A stretch of 64,000 nucleotides of DNA, from contig NZ_LRUN01000042.1 of the NCBI RefSeq assembly GCF_001679645.1, positions 1 to 64,000 of the forward strand. Direction: 5' to 3'. Shown here piece after piece: positions 1 to 9,207 of the stretch (position 1 is the stretch's first letter; the number at the start of each line of letters is the position of its first letter). The position numbers and the translations under genes are program-made. Source of the DNA: Pseudomonas bananamidigenes (GTDB lineage: Bacteria; Pseudomonadota; Gammaproteobacteria; Pseudomonadales; Pseudomonadaceae). The notes below the pieces were generated by a model, which saw nothing but the letters and a program-made list of their open reading frames with translations, made no database searches and was not told where the DNA came from.

Positions 1-26
1 CCCCCAGCCTCTGAGGATCGAAAACC

Positions 27-602
27 ATGCGCCCGCCCTACCGCACCGCACTGTTTGCCAGCCTGCTCGCCATCGTGTGTGCCGGTGTGCTGTGGGCTGC
101 TTACGACTGGTTTCAGGGCCGTTACCTGCGGGCCTTCAGCGAACACACCGCGGTGTTTTCCGGCGACCCGCTGCGCCTGCCCGACGACCTCGCCGGCCCC
201 GGCAATATCCGCCTGGTGCACTTCTGGGATCCGGCCTGCCCGTGCAATGTCGGCAATCAGCAGCACCTGACCGAGATGGTCGAACAGTTCGGCCCCAAGG
301 GTGTGGAGTTCTTTGCCGTGCAGAAGGCCGGCAGCCACGGCCAGTTACCCGCCACTCTCAGCAACCTCAAGACCATCGCGGTGCTGCCCGGCTCCGAACA
401 GATCCCCGCCAGCCCCGCCGTGGCGATCTGGGACCGCAGCGGCCAGCTGGCGTACTTCGGCCCCTACAGCGAAGGCCTGACCTGTAATTCCAGCAACAGT
501 TTTATCGAACCGATCCTGCAGGCGTTGAGTGATGATCGTCCGGTGAGTGCGACTCATACGTTGGCGGTGGGGTGTTATTGTCCATGGGTGAGTGGGGAGT
601 GA
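27..602 (+). CDS. DUF6436 family thioredoxin-like membrane-anchored protein
   Basis: A 191-residue protein. It starts at the ATG preceded by a GAGG Shine-Dalgarno about 12 bases upstream. Residues 9-27 form one hydrophobic segment (signal anchor). The rest looks like a periplasmic thioredoxin-fold domain: LVHFWDPACPCN near residues 63-74 has a C-P-C in place of the usual C-x-x-C, and later SPAVAIWDRSG and YFGPYSEG resemble thioredoxin-like beta strands. Such DUF6436 proteins are common in Pseudomonas, and no reaction is established that I know of. The Cys pair suggests a redox role (inference). It is the last core-type gene before the AT-richer bacteriocin cassette. Confidence 0.8.
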   Translation: MRPPYRTALFASLLAIVCAGVLWAAYDWFQGRYLRAFSEHTAVFSGDPLRLPDDLAGPGNIRLVHFWDPACPCNVGNQQHLTEMVEQFGPKGVEFFAVQKAGSHGQLPATLSNLKTIAVLPGSEQIPASPAVAIWDRSGQLAYFGPYSEGLTCNSSNSFIEPILQALSDDRPVSATHTLAVGCYCPWVSGE

Positions 603-672
603 TCAGTCTCGGGTCCACGATAGACATTACATCAACCCCAAAAGACGCCAGAAACATACTGATAGCCAAAAA

Positions 673-924
673 CTAAACCGCCTTGAATCCAGGCTTGTTA
701 TTGGCAGCGCGCCACTCTTTGACCTCCTTTACAACTCCTTCAGGACTGTCATCTCTATCATCTCTTGGGTAATAGATCAGATCCGAGCCGTCCGGATGCT
801 CTGTTAACCGTCTGAACTCAATTACCAGTTTTACACCTTCCTCCTCTGTTCGAGCACCAGCATCAAAAATAGAAATTACAAAGTCCAAAAATTCCGCTTC
901 CGTATAGTCTGAAATATTTAACAT
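673..924 (-). CDS. Colicin/pyocin DNase immunity protein (second copy)
   Basis: An 83-residue acidic protein of the colicin E2/E7/E8/E9 (Im9) immunity family. These proteins bind a cognate nuclease toxin at an exosite and block it in the producer cell. The family hallmarks are present: [13 protein letters not shown] at the N-terminus, [20 protein letters not shown] in the middle, and [14 protein letters not shown] at the end. It lies 66 bases downstream of another immunity gene and resembles it at about 70 percent of positions by eye. The differences cluster in the helix II region ([17 protein letters not shown]), the part that sets nuclease specificity in this family. It is probably an extra or orphan immunity against a competitor's toxin. 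Base composition is clearly AT-richer than in neighbouring core genes. Confidence 0.92.
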   Translation of the reverse strand: MLNISDYTEAEFLDFVISIFDAGARTEEEGVKLVIEFRRLTEHPDGSDLIYYPRDDRDDSPEGVVKEVKEWRAANNKPGFKAV

Positions 925-990
925 TCCATCATCCTACGAAATGGCACTCCTGACAAAAATATGCCAGAAGCGCTGTAATAACTTAATAAA

Positions 991-1245
991 TCAATTTTTA
1001 AACCCAGGCTTTCCGTTGGCAGCCCGCCACTCTTTAACTTCCTTCACAATACCTTCCGGGCTATCTTCTCTATCATTCCGTGGATAGTAAATCAAATCCG
1101 AACCATCTGGATGTTCAGTCAATCGCTCAAACTCAAAAATCAATTTAACGTCTTCCTCTTCCGTCCTGGCTCCACTTTCACAAATCTCAACCACAAGATC
1201 CAAAAACTCTTTTTCCGTATAGTCGGAAATTAACTTGTCACTCAT
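991..1245 (-). CDS. Colicin/pyocin DNase immunity protein (cognate copy)
   Basis: An 84-residue Im9-type immunity protein ([14 protein letters not shown] at the start, [19 protein letters not shown] in the middle, [15 protein letters not shown] at the end). Its start codon lies inside the last codons of the DNase bacteriocin gene: the genes overlap by 8 bases (1238-1245). This is the usual arrangement for a toxin and its own immunity partner and suggests translational coupling. It should bind and neutralise the HNH nuclease made from the upstream gene. AT-rich composition matches the rest of the cassette and suggests horizontal acquisition. Confidence 0.94.
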   Translation of the reverse strand: MSDKLISDYTEKEFLDLVVEICESGARTEEEDVKLIFEFERLTEHPDGSDLIYYPRNDREDSPEGIVKEVKEWRAANGKPGFKN

Positions 1246-3586
1246 ACTGACTCTCCTTCTTATGAATTTCCTTATGGCGACGAGGAGTAACTATCCGAAT
1301 ATTTTCAAGACCATAAACATTACCGCCGCTTGAGATTCTTATCTTGTGATGCAACTCAAATTTCACTGCCTCTCCTGCTCGCTCCAGTTTTGAAACGTAG
1401 GGTGACTTTCCTTTCTCCATCGTAGACCGGTTCTGTTTTTGAAACTGAGCCGCCAACTCCGGATCCCCGGCCACCGCCTTCCAGAACGCCTCCCGAAACG
1501 CCCGAAAATTCCTGAACTCCCGCCCTCGCAACTGATCGGCAATCTGCACTGGCACCGGCGCGCCTTCGCCTTGCGATGCGCTGGCAAGCCAGTTCCCCGA
1601 CACCACCTGACCCATCCCTGTCGCGACGCCCGGATCCTCCCGCCGGTCCCGAAACATGATGTAGTTCGGCGGCAGCCCGGAGTCCGGCGGGAACACCAGG
1701 ACATAGTCATCGAATCCGGCTTCGGAAACCGCCGGGAACGAATCGAGGCGTCCCTCGACCGGGATCACCGTCGCTCCGGTGTAGACCGGTGGATCCGACG
1801 GTTCGGCCGGTGAGATTGTCGAGCTGTTGCCCGGATTTACGATCGGCGTCCAGGTCAGGGTGCGTGGTGGAACATCGGCGGTGGTTGCGATGTAGACGTT
1901 GCGTTCGGCGTCGTAGGAAGCCGCCAGCACCCTGACAGTCGATGGAACGTTCAGGCCATCGGTCCTGACGACAAAGACCTCTGACTGTCCGCTCGCATCG
2001 GTCTTCGAACTGAATCGGTAAGGCAGATCGACCGCGCCCTCGGCAGCCGCAATGGCGTGCAGGTCTGGCGCCGGATCAGGCGCGATGTCCGACAGCGGCG
2101 TACTGAACGCATAACGGTCCGGCAGTTCGCCGTTACCCAGTTTCGAGGAGTAGACCAATGCGCTGACACCGACCACCGCGCCTGCCCCGACACTGACCGC
2201 CAGACTGCCCAAAGCCGTAATGGCGCTGCGAACCGCCGCTTGCAGGCTGACCGAAGCGGCCTCGGCAACCGCCAGGACTCCGGCCGACGTCATGAACAGC
2301 GGTCCAGCCGCAGAAGCGGCACCCGGTGCGCCGAAGGTATGGGCGGAACGAAGAGCCTCTGCCGCTGCCCGCGCTTGCTCATCGGCGATGCGTCTTGCTT
2401 CTGCCTCGGCGGCAATTCGCGCCTCTTCCCGCAGGCGTGCCTGCTCCTGCAAATGCCAGGCTTCCTGCTCCCGGGCAAGGCGTATCTCCTGCTGCAACCG
2501 CTCCGCCTCCTGAGCCCGGGCGATCAGACCGGCAAATGCGTCCGCCGCCGCGACCATATGCCGGGCGTTTTCCGAATGCAGAAGCGAAGCGTGATAGTCC
2601 TGCCAGCGCGTGCCCAGATCCGTATTGGCCTGCAGGTCCACCAGGTTTTTCAACGCCTCGAGCTCGGGCTTGCTCAACGGGGCGTTGATCGCCGGGTTGG
2701 CGATCGCATAGGGCCGGACGGCGGCTTGCTCGGCGGCGCGAATGTTGTCCGCTGCAATTTTGTAATTCGTGAGTGTTTGAGAAAGACTGCCCCCGGTTGA
2801 CCCCGCCGCCGCAGCGATTCTTTCAACGAGAAATCCCGGCAGAAACTGGAAGCGGATATTCGTTTCCAGATTGACCACGGACAGCCTTTCGGCAGCAAGA
2901 ATCTCCCGAGCGTCCCTGGTCAGTTGCGCTGCACCCTCCACCTGACTTCTTTGTGCAGCCAGGCCCGGTAGTTGATTGCCGATAATGGCCATCACCCATG
3001 CAAGGCGCCGCAGCTCCATGGCCGAACGATAGGCCCTGTCGATGGCCGCATAAGCGATGGAAATATCCGGCACCGGCGACGCCAGACTTTCCCGTATTTT
3101 CCTGAAGGACAAATCCTTCATCAGGAAAAACGGATTATGACCATACAAGGAATAAGCGCCCTCGGTATGGGCACGATACTCCAGCAACTTCGCGTGAATA
3201 ACCTGAATGGTTACTTCCTGATCGGCCTTGACTTTCTGAAGCAATGAAAGTCCGACACCGGCCGCCTGCCTGGCCTGCTCTACTTCATTAGTGGCGACAG
3301 CTCCGAGATTGCTGAATATTCCCGCGTACTCAAGATCAATATGTGCCTGAGCATTCTGCTGCTCATGCATCAAGTCATCCCAAATAAACGGAGTTAACGG
3401 ATTCAGTTGACCAGAACCTTGACCGATGCCTCTATGCGGCCCTTCATTCAATCCCCAACTTCCCGAAAAAAACCCACCTTGCGCCAATCGAACCGGCGCA
3501 GTTGTCTGGATGGGTATCGGTGCCAGTTCATATTTCCCCGGTGCGGTCTGCTTGTGCGGTCCAAGATAGTTTTCAATATCACTCAT
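1238..3586 (-). CDS. S-type pyocin / colicin-E-like HNH DNase bacteriocin
   Basis: A 782-residue bacteriocin that should enter related bacteria through an outer-membrane receptor and cut their DNA. The order is: an N-terminal part without recognisable motifs (about 1-355), an Ala/Glu/Arg-rich coiled coil (about 360-412), a hydrophobic Ala/Gly/Val stretch (about 420-470), a Pyocin_S-type translocation domain (about 490-640), and a C-terminal nuclease domain. The nuclease has the colicin E9 signature: [33 protein letters not shown], then the HNH/beta-beta-alpha-metal motif with paired His 746-747 (FELHHKI), Asn near 762 and His 771 and 775 (PRRHKEIHK). The catalytic His residues are all present. 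It overlaps its immunity gene. The target receptor and killing range cannot be read from sequence. Confidence 0.93.
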   Translation of the reverse strand: MSDIENYLGPHKQTAPGKYELAPIPIQTTAPVRLAQGGFFSGSWGLNEGPHRGIGQGSGQLNPLTPFIWDDLMHEQQNAQAHIDLEYAGIFSNLGAVATNEVEQARQAAGVGLSLLQKVKADQEVTIQVIHAKLLEYRAHTEGAYSLYGHNPFFLMKDLSFRKIRESLASPVPDISIAYAAIDRAYRSAMELRRLAWVMAIIGNQLPGLAAQRSQVEGAAQLTRDAREILAAERLSVVNLETNIRFQFLPGFLVERIAAAAGSTGGSLSQTLTNYKIAADNIRAAEQAAVRPYAIANPAINAPLSKPELEALKNLVDLQANTDLGTRWQDYHASLLHSENARHMVAAADAFAGLIARAQEAERLQQEIRLAREQEAWHLQEQARLREEARIAAEAEARRIADEQARAAAEALRSAHTFGAPGAASAAGPLFMTSAGVLAVAEAASVSLQAAVRSAITALGSLAVSVGAGAVVGVSALVYSSKLGNGELPDRYAFSTPLSDIAPDPAPDLHAIAAAEGAVDLPYRFSSKTDASGQSEVFVVRTDGLNVPSTVRVLAASYDAERNVYIATTADVPPRTLTWTPIVNPGNSSTISPAEPSDPPVYTGATVIPVEGRLDSFPAVSEAGFDDYVLVFPPDSGLPPNYIMFRDRREDPGVATGMGQVVSGNWLASASQGEGAPVPVQIADQLRGREFRNFRAFREAFWKAVAGDPELAAQFQKQNRSTMEKGKSPYVSKLERAGEAVKFELHHKIRISSGGNVYGLENIRIVTPRRHKEIHKKESQYE

Positions 3587-3840
3587 ACGACTTCTCCATG
3601 TCAGTTATTCCATGTATCGAATTCGCAAACTTCGCTTTAGTCCTCCGTTTTTTCTCGAGGTCTTTTATAGGCCTGCCCCGTTAAACGTCGCAATAACAGA
3701 CCTGTAGTGCACTTCCCGAAAACCTGAAGGAAACTTCCTATTCCAGAAATACTGTGTTATGAAATCCCGGTTGCGCGCTTCAACTGGATCAGCACCATCA
3801 ATGCCTTCATATAAATAGAACGACAGGGAGCAGATTTTTC
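3587..3840. promoter_or_regulatory. Intergenic region upstream of the bacteriocin (minus) and hacB (plus)
   Basis: This 254-base divergent gap is AT-richer than its flanks and must hold both promoters. On the minus strand, 3694 down to 3685 reads ATTG-N4-GT, and a TATAAA-like stretch lies further downstream near 3664-3669. The ATTG..GT pattern vaguely recalls the P-box bound by PrtN upstream of pyocin genes, but only one half-repeat is visible. I found no clear LexA box. The interpretation is weak. Confidence 0.3.
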
Positions 3841-6252
3841 ATGAAAAAAGGCTTGACCGTACTTGCGCTGCTGATCGTCATTCCCGCCATCGGAGTTGGC
3901 GGATACCTCTACAGCAAGCAACCGACGCGTCAGGGCCAGGTGGAGTTGCGCAACCTGCAAGGCTCGGTGACGGTGCGTTACGACGAACGCGGCGTGCCGC
4001 ACATCCGTGCCGAAAACGAAACCGACCTTTATCGCGCCCTGGGCTACGTGCACGCCCAGGATCGTCTGTTCCAGATGGAAGCCATGCGCCGTCTGGCCCG
4101 GGGCGAACTGGCCGAAGTGCTCGGGCCGAAACTGCTCGACACCGACAAACTGTTTCGCAGCCTGCGCATCCGCGAGCGCGCCGCCAGTTACGTGGCCGGC
4201 CTGGACAGGCAGTCACCGGCGTGGAAGGCCCTGCAAGCCTATCTGGACGGCATCAACCAATATCAGGACTCGCACGCCGCCCCTGTCGAGTTCGACGTGC
4301 TGGGCATCCCCAAGCGGCCTTTCACCGCCGAAGACACCATCAGCGTCGCCGGCTACATGGCCTACAGCTTCGCCGCTGCGTTTCGCACCGAACCGCTGCT
4401 GACCTACGTGCGCGATCAACTGGGCGCTGACTACCTCAACGTCTTCGACCTCGACTGGCAGCCCAAGGGCGTGCTCGCCAAGGGCCGCGCCGGCACCGCA
4501 CCGACCCTCGCTGCCGATGACTGGAAAGACCTGAACGCCCTCGCCCGCCTCAGCGAGCAGGCACTGATCGACAACGGCCTGCCACAGTTCGAAGGCAGCA
4601 ACGCCTGGGTGATTGCCGGCAGTCGCAGCAAGGGCGGCAAGGCCTTGCTGGCCGGCGACCCGCACATCCGTTTCTCGGTGCCGTCGGTGTGGTACGAAGC
4701 GCAGCTGTCGGCGCCGGGCTTTGAACTCTACGGCCATCATCAGGCGCTGGTGCCGTTTGCGTTTCTGGGACACAACCTGGATTTCGGCTGGAGCCTGACC
4801 ATGTTCCAGAACGATGACCTCGACCTGATCGCCGAAAAGGTCAACCCGGACAACCCGAACCAGGTCTGGTATCACGGCCAGTGGACGGACATGGTCAGCA
4901 CCGAGCAGCAGATCGCCGTAAAGGGCCAGGCCCCGGTGACCATCACCCTGCGCCAGTCGCCCCACGGGCCTATCGTCAACGATGCACTTGGCACCGCCGC
5001 CGGAAAAACCCCGATTGCCATGTGGTGGGCGTTTCTCGAAACGCCGAATCCGATCCTCGATGGTTTCTACCAGCTCAACCGCGCCGACACTCTCGCCAAG
5101 GCCCGCGCCGCAGCGGCCAAGGTGCAGGCGCCGGGATTGAACATCGTCTACGCCAACGCCAGGGGCGATATCGCCTGGTGGGCTTCGGCGCTGTTGCCCA
5201 GGCGTCCGGCCGGGGTCAAACCCGCGTTCATCCTCGACGGCAGCGGCAACCAGGCCGACAAGGACGGTTACTTCCCGTTCAGCGCCAACCCGCAGGAAGA
5301 GAACCCGGCCCGGGGCTATATCGTCTCCGCCAACTTCCAGCCCGTGTCGCCGACCGGCCTGGAGATTCCCGGTTATTACAACCTTGCCGACCGTGGCCAG
5401 CAACTCAACCGCCAGCTCGCCGACAAGAACGTGAAGTGGGACAACGAGGCCAATCAGAAGCTGCAACTGGGCACCACCACCGGTTATGGCCCGCGCGTGC
5501 TGGCGCCGCTGCTGCCGGTATTGCGTGAAGTGGTGAGCGACCCGGCACAACTGAAACTGGTCGGGCAACTGGCGCAGTGGCAAGGCGATTACCCACTGGA
5601 CTCGGTCAGCGCGACGGTGTTCAACCAGTTCCTCTATGACCTGGCCGACGCGGCAATGCGTGATGAGCTGGGCAACGACATGTTCGAGACCCTGCTGTCG
5701 ACCCGCGTGATCGATGCGGCGTTACCGCGCCTTGCGGCGAATGCCGATTCACCGTGGTGGGACAACCGCAACACCCCGGGCAAGGAGAGCCGCGCCGACA
5801 CCGTGCGCACCGCATGGCAGGCGAGCATGGCGCACCTGAAACAGACCCTCGGCGACGATCCCTCCGGCTGGCAATGGGGCAAGGCCCACACGCTGACCCA
5901 TGGCCATCCGCTGGGGCAACAGAAACCGCTGGACCGCATCTTCAATGTCGGCCCGTTCGCCGCACCCGGCTCCCATGAAGTACCGAACAACCTCTCGGCG
6001 AAGCTCGGCCCGGCGCCGTGGCCGGTGACCTACGGCCCGTCGACCCGGCGGCTGGTGGACTTCGCGGATCCGGCTCACAGCCTGACCATCAACCCGGTCG
6101 GCCAGAGCGGCGTGCCGTTCGACAGCCACTATGACGATCAGGCGGAGGCGTATGTGGACGGGCTGTATGTGCAGGCGCATTTCAGTGATGAAGAGGTGAC
6201 GGCGAATACGCGCAGTACCTTGAAGCTGTTGCCGGCGCGGGCAGCTCAATAG
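3841..6252 (+). CDS. hacB: Acyl-homoserine-lactone acylase / penicillin acylase family (HacB-like)
   Basis: An 803-residue Ntn-hydrolase precursor with an N-terminal hydrophobic export signal (residues 4-23). In this family an alpha chain, a spacer and a beta chain arise by self-cleavage, and the new N-terminal Ser of the beta chain is the nucleophile. Here that Ser is residue 253 in the motif EGSNAWVIAG, and LLAGDPHIRFSVPSVWYE follows as expected. PLGQQKPLDRIFNVGPF and GQSGVPFDSHYDDQ near the C-terminus are also typical. The gene lies beside the polyamine spu genes, as does P. aeruginosa PA0305 (HacB), which degrades long-chain acyl-homoserine lactones. The symbol rests on this context. The exact acyl-chain preference is not predictable. 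Confidence 0.85.
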   Translation: MKKGLTVLALLIVIPAIGVGGYLYSKQPTRQGQVELRNLQGSVTVRYDERGVPHIRAENETDLYRALGYVHAQDRLFQMEAMRRLARGELAEVLGPKLLDTDKLFRSLRIRERAASYVAGLDRQSPAWKALQAYLDGINQYQDSHAAPVEFDVLGIPKRPFTAEDTISVAGYMAYSFAAAFRTEPLLTYVRDQLGADYLNVFDLDWQPKGVLAKGRAGTAPTLAADDWKDLNALARLSEQALIDNGLPQFEGSNAWVIAGSRSKGGKALLAGDPHIRFSVPSVWYEAQLSAPGFELYGHHQALVPFAFLGHNLDFGWSLTMFQNDDLDLIAEKVNPDNPNQVWYHGQWTDMVSTEQQIAVKGQAPVTITLRQSPHGPIVNDALGTAAGKTPIAMWWAFLETPNPILDGFYQLNRADTLAKARAAAAKVQAPGLNIVYANARGDIAWWASALLPRRPAGVKPAFILDGSGNQADKDGYFPFSANPQEENPARGYIVSANFQPVSPTGLEIPGYYNLADRGQQLNRQLADKNVKWDNEANQKLQLGTTTGYGPRVLAPLLPVLREVVSDPAQLKLVGQLAQWQGDYPLDSVSATVFNQFLYDLADAAMRDELGNDMFETLLSTRVIDAALPRLAANADSPWWDNRNTPGKESRADTVRTAWQASMAHLKQTLGDDPSGWQWGKAHTLTHGHPLGQQKPLDRIFNVGPFAAPGSHEVPNNLSAKLGPAPWPVTYGPSTRRLVDFADPAHSLTINPVGQSGVPFDSHYDDQAEAYVDGLYVQAHFSDEEVTANTRSTLKLLPARAAQ

Positions 6253-6270
6253 ATTTTTGCTGACTGGAGC

Positions 6271-6360
6271 GGCCCCTTCGCGAGCAAGCTCGCTCCCACA
6301 TTGGATCGCGGTTTCCTGTGGGAGCGAGTTTGCTCCGGGCGGCGTTCCGACGAAGGGGCC
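6271..6360. repeat. REPIN (inverted REP pair, family A)
   Basis: Two REP hairpins in opposite orientation lie between the convergent hacB and GlxA-type genes. The ends match: GGCCCCTTCG at 6271 and CGAAGGGGCC at 6351. Inside are CGAGCAAGCTCGCTCCCACA and its inverted partner TGTGGGAGCGAGTTTGCTCC. The same core recurs at 8182, 19541, 44740 and 51760. Confidence 0.85.
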
Positions 6361-6379
6361 ATTCAGAACAAAACAGATC

Positions 6380-7345
6380 TCAAACCATCGCCGCAAAATT
6401 CGACCGGAATTGCTGCGGCGTCACCCCCAGCCGCCGGTTGAACACGCTGCGCATGTGTTGCGCGTCGCGAAACCCGCACTGATACGCCACCGTTTTCAAC
6501 GGCGCCGTGGTGCTTTCAAGCATGACCCGCGCCGCATCCACCCGCGCCCGCTCGACGAACTCCGCCGGAGTCACTTTCGCCTCTCGGGCAAACACCCGGG
6601 AGAAATTCCTCGCACTCATGTTCGCGGCATTCGCCAGATCGGCGATGGTCAAGTCACCGGTGAGATTGGCCAGCACGTACAACTGCACCATCGCCACCGC
6701 CGACGTCGGTTCGGCATGCGGCGTGAGAAACGGACTGAACTGCGACTGCCCGCCCGAGCGCTGGGTGAACACCACCAGCCGCTTGGCCACGCTCAGCGCT
6801 GTGTCGGCCCCGTAATCACGCGCCAGCAGGTACAGCGACAGATCGATCCCCGCCGTCACCCCCGCCGAGGTGTAGAGCTGACCATCCTCGACGTACAACC
6901 GATCGGCCTCGACCCGGCTCGACGGGCACAACTTCGCCAGCGCGCCGGCGTCGTTCCAGTGAGTGGTGACCGTGTGTCCCTCCAGCACCCCGGCACGGGC
7001 GAGCATGAACGCACCGTTGCAGATCGAGCCGAACCGCCGCGCCCGTCCGCAGGCTTCCCGCAGCCAGCGATCGAACGTTTCGCCGAAATCCAGGAACGGC
7101 AACTGCGGTCCACCGGCCACCAGCAGCAAATCGTACGCCTGCGATGCATCGCTGAAATGCCGGTGAGCACTCAGTGTCAGCCCGTTCGAACACGCCATCG
7201 GCCCGCGCTCGACGCCGATCACTTCCAGCCGGTAGTGATTCTCCGGCGCCAGGAAGCGATTGGCCTCGGCGAACACATCCATGGGACCGCTGACGTCCAG
7301 CGCCTGCACGCCGGGAAACACCACGATGGCAACGGTTCTGTTCAT
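6380..7345 (-). CDS. GlxA-family transcriptional regulator (DJ-1/PfpI + AraC HTH)
   Basis: A 321-residue regulator. Residues 1 to about 175 form a DJ-1/PfpI glutamine-amidotransferase-like domain (AIVVFPGVQALDVSGPMDVF) with the nucleophile-elbow Cys109 in SICNGAFMLA. Residues from about 215 carry an AraC-type double helix-turn-helix (LTIADLANAANMSARNFSRV, then AYQCGFRDAQHMRSVFNRRL). The start MNRTVA was chosen because the reading frame extends upstream only as antisense of the divergent HD-domain gene, and the DJ-1 domain begins exactly here. It lies 189 bases from the divergent HD hydrolase gene, so it probably regulates it (inference). The ligand is unknown. Confidence 0.9.
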   Translation of the reverse strand: MNRTVAIVVFPGVQALDVSGPMDVFAEANRFLAPENHYRLEVIGVERGPMACSNGLTLSAHRHFSDASQAYDLLLVAGGPQLPFLDFGETFDRWLREACGRARRFGSICNGAFMLARAGVLEGHTVTTHWNDAGALAKLCPSSRVEADRLYVEDGQLYTSAGVTAGIDLSLYLLARDYGADTALSVAKRLVVFTQRSGGQSQFSPFLTPHAEPTSAVAMVQLYVLANLTGDLTIADLANAANMSARNFSRVFAREAKVTPAEFVERARVDAARVMLESTTAPLKTVAYQCGFRDAQHMRSVFNRRLGVTPQQFRSNFAAMV

Positions 7346-7534
7346 GGCGATGTCGGCTCCCTGGAATGGCGAATCAGCGCCAACCCTAGCCAATCCTCGC
7401 CACAGAAGCGAGCTGGCACGATTTGCAGGTGGAATGGCAAGGATCGCAGCCATGGATCGATTGTCCGGCTCTGCCCCCGGGAACAGACTTTCTTCACCAG
7501 CGCCGCAACGGCGTTTTCGACGAGGAAGCTCAAC

Positions 7535-8176
7535 ATGACCACGACCATTGCCGGTATCAAGATCCCTGACAGCGCCCTGGCGCGAGCCACCACCGAATAC
7601 ATCCGCGACATCGAATCCGATTTGCTTTACCACCACTCGCGCCGGGTTTTTCTGTTCGGCGCCTTGAGCGGTGAACGCAAGCAATTGGCCTACGACCCTG
7701 AGCTGCTGTACGTCGGCGCGATGTTCCATGATCTGGGTCTGGTCGAAGGTCACCGCAGCGATGACGAGCGTTTCGAAGTCGATGGCGCCAACGCGGCGGC
7801 CGCATTTCTCAAGCCTTACGGTCTGAGCGACGACGACATCGAACAGGTCTGGCTGTCGATCGCCCTGCACACCACGCCAGGCGTGCCGAAGCATTTGCGG
7901 CCGACCGTGGCGCTGGTGACCGCTGGCGTCGAAATGGACGTGCTGGGCATGGATTACGCGGCGTTCACTGCCGTGCAGCGTGAGGCGGTGGTGCATGCGC
8001 ACCCACGGGGCGAGGGTTTCAAGGAGTGCATCATCTGCGCGTTTGCCGACGGCTTGCGTCATCGCCCGCAGACCACATTCGGCAATGTGAAGACCGATGT
8101 GCTGAAAGATCAGATGCCGGGGTTCAAGCCGATGAATTTCGTTGACGTCATCCGCAGTTCTCCCTGGTCTGCATAA
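7535..8176 (+). CDS. HD domain-containing protein (cyanamide-hydratase-like)
   Basis: A 213-residue HD-superfamily protein. Metal-binding residues are visible: His33/His34 in YHHSRRVFLFG, the HD pair His65-Asp66 in MFHDLGL, and a later His in ALHTTPG. The pattern MFHDLGLVEGHRSDDERFEVDGA is typical of the cyanamide hydratase/urea hydro-lyase-like branch of HD proteins. The ATG at 7535 is preferred, because the upstream extension of the frame is antisense to the GlxA-type regulator. The substrate is not known and the cyanamide label is family-level only. The divergent GlxA-type gene is the likely regulator. Confidence 0.82.
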   Translation: MTTTIAGIKIPDSALARATTEYIRDIESDLLYHHSRRVFLFGALSGERKQLAYDPELLYVGAMFHDLGLVEGHRSDDERFEVDGANAAAAFLKPYGLSDDDIEQVWLSIALHTTPGVPKHLRPTVALVTAGVEMDVLGMDYAAFTAVQREAVVHAHPRGEGFKECIICAFADGLRHRPQTTFGNVKTDVLKDQMPGFKPMNFVDVIRSSPWSA

Positions 8177-8181
8177 ACGAA

Positions 8182-8273
8182 ATGTGGGAGCGAGCCTGCT
8201 CGCGAAAGCGCGGTGTCAGCCAACATCTGAGTCGACTGGCACTCCGTCTTCGCGAGCAGGCTCGCTCCCACAT
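8182..8273. repeat. REPIN (inverted REP pair, family A)
   Basis: An inverted pair: ATGTGGGAGCGAGCCTGCTC near 8182 and GAGCAGGCTCGCTCCCACAT ending at 8273, with about 50 bases between. It fills the gap between the convergent HD-domain gene and spuH. Same family as 6271, with CC/GG variants of the core. Confidence 0.85.
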
Positions 8274-8281
8274 TGGGATTC

Positions 8282-8314
8282 GGGTTGGCCTTGAGGAAGG
8301 GCCAACCCGGTTTT
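8282..8314. terminator. Putative Rho-independent terminator
   Basis: A 9-bp perfect stem, GGGTTGGCC / GGCCAACCC, with an 8-9 base loop. It is followed on the plus strand by GGTTTT, so it could end transcription from the HD-domain gene. It also sits just past the spuH stop. The T-tract is short. Confidence 0.5.
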
Positions 8315-8316
8315 GC

Positions 8317-9207
8317 TCACGCCACTTCCGGCGTCGGCGCCCGGCGCACGTCCGGTTGCTTCCACGAATCGGCGGCACTTTCTTCGATGGCCTGCTGGAT
8401 CGCCTTGCGGCGCGCCTCTTCGGCACGGCGGCTGAAGAACCAGACCATGAAGGTCACCAGCGACACTGCCAGCAGAATCAGGCTGGCCACGGCGTTGATC
8501 TCCGGTTTCACACCCAGACGCACCGCCGAGAACACTTCCATCGGCAGGGTCGTCGAGCCGGGGCCGGAAACGAAGCTCGCCAATACCAGGTCATCCAGCG
8601 ACAGGGCGAAGGACATCATGCCGCCCGCCGCCAGCGATGGCGCGATCATCGGGATGGTGATCAGGATGAACACCTTCCACGGCCGCGCACCCAGATCCAT
8701 GGCGGCCTCTTCGATCGACAGATCCAGCTCACGCAGACGCGCCGACACCACCACCGCCACATACGCCGCACAGAACGTGGTGTGAGCGATCCAGATGGTG
8801 ACGATACCGCGCTCCTGCGGCCAGCCGATCATCTGCGCCATCGCCACGAACAGCAGCAACAGCGACAGACCGGTAATCACCTCGGGCATGACCAGCGGCG
8901 CCGTCACCAGGCCACCAAACAGCGTACGGCCCTTGAAACGGGTGATGCGGGTCAGCACGAACGCCGCCAGCGTACCCAGCGCCACTGCCGCGACGGCGGT
9001 GTAGCAGGCGATTTCCAGCGAACGCACCACCGAGCCCATCAGTTGCGTGTTGTCGAGCAGGCCGACATACCACTTCACCGACCAGCCGCCCCACACCGTC
9101 ACCAGTTTCGAAGCGTTGAACGAGTAGATCACCAGGATCAGCATCGGCAAGTAGATGAACAACAGGCCGAGCACCAGCATCAGGCTGGAGAAACGGAAGC
9201 GCTTCAT
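8317..9207 (-). CDS. spuH: Polyamine ABC transporter permease SpuH
   Basis: A 296-residue inner-membrane permease of the PotI type, with about six transmembrane segments (the first at residues 8-29). It carries the EAA loop that contacts the ATPase, EEAAMDLGARPWKVF at residues 166-180. With SpuG it forms the channel of the putrescine/spermidine importer. Its start overlaps the spuG stop by 4 bases (9204-9207), which implies translational coupling. It is the last gene of the spuDEFGH unit. The C-terminal tail after residue 260 is charged and cytoplasmic. Confidence 0.95.
   Translation of the reverse strand: MKRFRFSSLMLVLGLLFIYLPMLILVIYSFNASKLVTVWGGWSVKWYVGLLDNTQLMGSVVRSLEIACYTAVAAVALGTLAAFVLTRITRFKGRTLFGGLVTAPLVMPEVITGLSLLLLFVAMAQMIGWPQERGIVTIWIAHTTFCAAYVAVVVSARLRELDLSIEEAAMDLGARPWKVFILITIPMIAPSLAAGGMMSFALSLDDLVLASFVSGPGSTTLPMEVFSAVRLGVKPEINAVASLILLAVSLVTFMVWFFSRRAEEARRKAIQQAIEESAADSWKQPDVRRAPTPEVA

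Noticed and set aside
3700..3720. LexA box before the bacteriocin
   Set aside because: CTGT/ACAG segments near 3692-3705 are arranged in the wrong order (ACAG-N2-CTGT), not CTGT-N8-ACAG.
4213..5583. Long minus-strand ORF opposite hacB
   Set aside because: Antisense shadow with His/Gln/Val-rich composition typical of GC-rich Pseudomonas; the sense gene has full acylase motifs.
6257..7534. Long plus-strand extension before the HD-domain gene
   Set aside because: It is the antisense of the GlxA-type regulator and the residues are unlike any family; the HD domain begins at 7535.
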